From Sphingomonadaceae bacterium (GTDB taxonomy: Bacteria; Pseudomonadota; Alphaproteobacteria; Sphingomonadales; Sphingomonadaceae), in the NCBI GenBank assembly GCA_009923795.1, contig RFSU01000145.1, positions 1-5,819 on the forward strand: a stretch of DNA of 5,819 nucleotides, in the 5' to 3' direction. This document shows positions 5,659 to 5,819 of this stretch, in pieces; positions within the stretch are counted from its first letter, which is position 1; every line of letters starts with the position of its first letter. The notes under the pieces are model-generated. The model was not told the origin of the DNA and did no database searches. It saw only the letters and a program-made list of their open reading frames with translations. Made by a program: the position numbers and the translations under genes.

Positions 5659-5819
5659 ATGAGCGCGCGGCTGACAGTTGAGGCTCTATCCTGCCTGCGT
5701 GGCGGGCGAATTTTGTTCAAGGGGCTGGGCTTTGCGCTCCAGCACGGTGAGGCCTTGCTTCTGACCGGGCCAAATGGCGTTGGAAAATCCAGCCTGTTGC
5801 GCATCATCGCAGGTCTGCT
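5659..5819 (+). CDS. ccmA: CcmA-like ABC transporter ATP-binding protein (5' part, cut by window end)
   Basis: The first 53 residues are visible and run to the window edge. They show LSCLRGGRILFKGLGFAL (10-27), where CcmA proteins carry an equivalent Arg-Gly-Gly block, and the Walker A loop GPNGVGKSS (37-45) followed by LLRIIAGL. CcmA is the ATPase of the CcmAB(CD) complex that supports cytochrome c maturation at the inner membrane by helping release heme from the CcmE chaperone. A ccmB gene would be expected just downstream, outside the window. Signature, Walker B and H-loop motifs cannot be checked here, so another ABC ATPase subfamily remains possible. The start at 5659 lacks a strong Shine-Dalgarno. 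A 103-nt gap separates it from the divergent dehydratase. Confidence 0.75.
   Translation, partial: MSARLTVEALSCLRGGRILFKGLGFALQHGEALLLTGPNGVGKSSLLRIIAGL

Overview
This 5.8 kb window looks like chromosomal DNA from an alphaproteobacterium, most likely a sphingomonad. That is an inference from the high GC content, the style of the protein families, the scarcity of strong Shine-Dalgarno sites and the compact form of the siroheme-synthase-like protein; no rRNA or marker gene confirms it. Coding density is high, and no tRNA, rRNA, CRISPR array, transposase, integrase or phage gene was seen.

Layout, left to right. (1) The 3' tail of an unrecognised plus-strand gene (1-84). (2) An AT-rich promoter-like stretch (about 70-105) followed by an N-formylglutamate amidohydrolase family gene (199-921, +). 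(3) A 151-nt convergent gap holding the first copy of an imperfect palindromic repeat (947-1019). (4) An AMP-forming acyl-CoA synthetase on the minus strand (1073-2617), divergent from (5) a C-factor/sniffer-like short-chain dehydrogenase (2714-3397, +). (6) A second copy of the palindromic repeat (3418-3480). (7) A siroheme-synthase-like gene (3537-4307, +) whose N-terminal precorrin-2 dehydrogenase/ferrochelatase part is followed by a stub resembling only the first ~50 residues of a uroporphyrinogen-III methyltransferase. It overlaps by ATGA with (8) a ZntB/CorA-family metal transporter (4304-5263, +). (9) A pterin-4a-carbinolamine dehydratase (5265-5555, -), whose stop lies one base from the zntB stop. 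(10) The 5' end of a CcmA-like heme-exporter ATPase (5659 to the window end, +).

Most genes are ordinary housekeeping or accessory-metabolism genes, and no single pathway joins them. The only clearly coupled pair is the siroheme-synthase-like gene with zntB, a tetrapyrrole-metallation protein and a divalent-metal transporter. The best candidates for a second look are the two related palindromic repeats, built from a degenerate CGCARAGA-type octamer, and the vestigial methyltransferase segment. I see no convincing evidence of a novel multi-gene system; this is largely an ordinary region.
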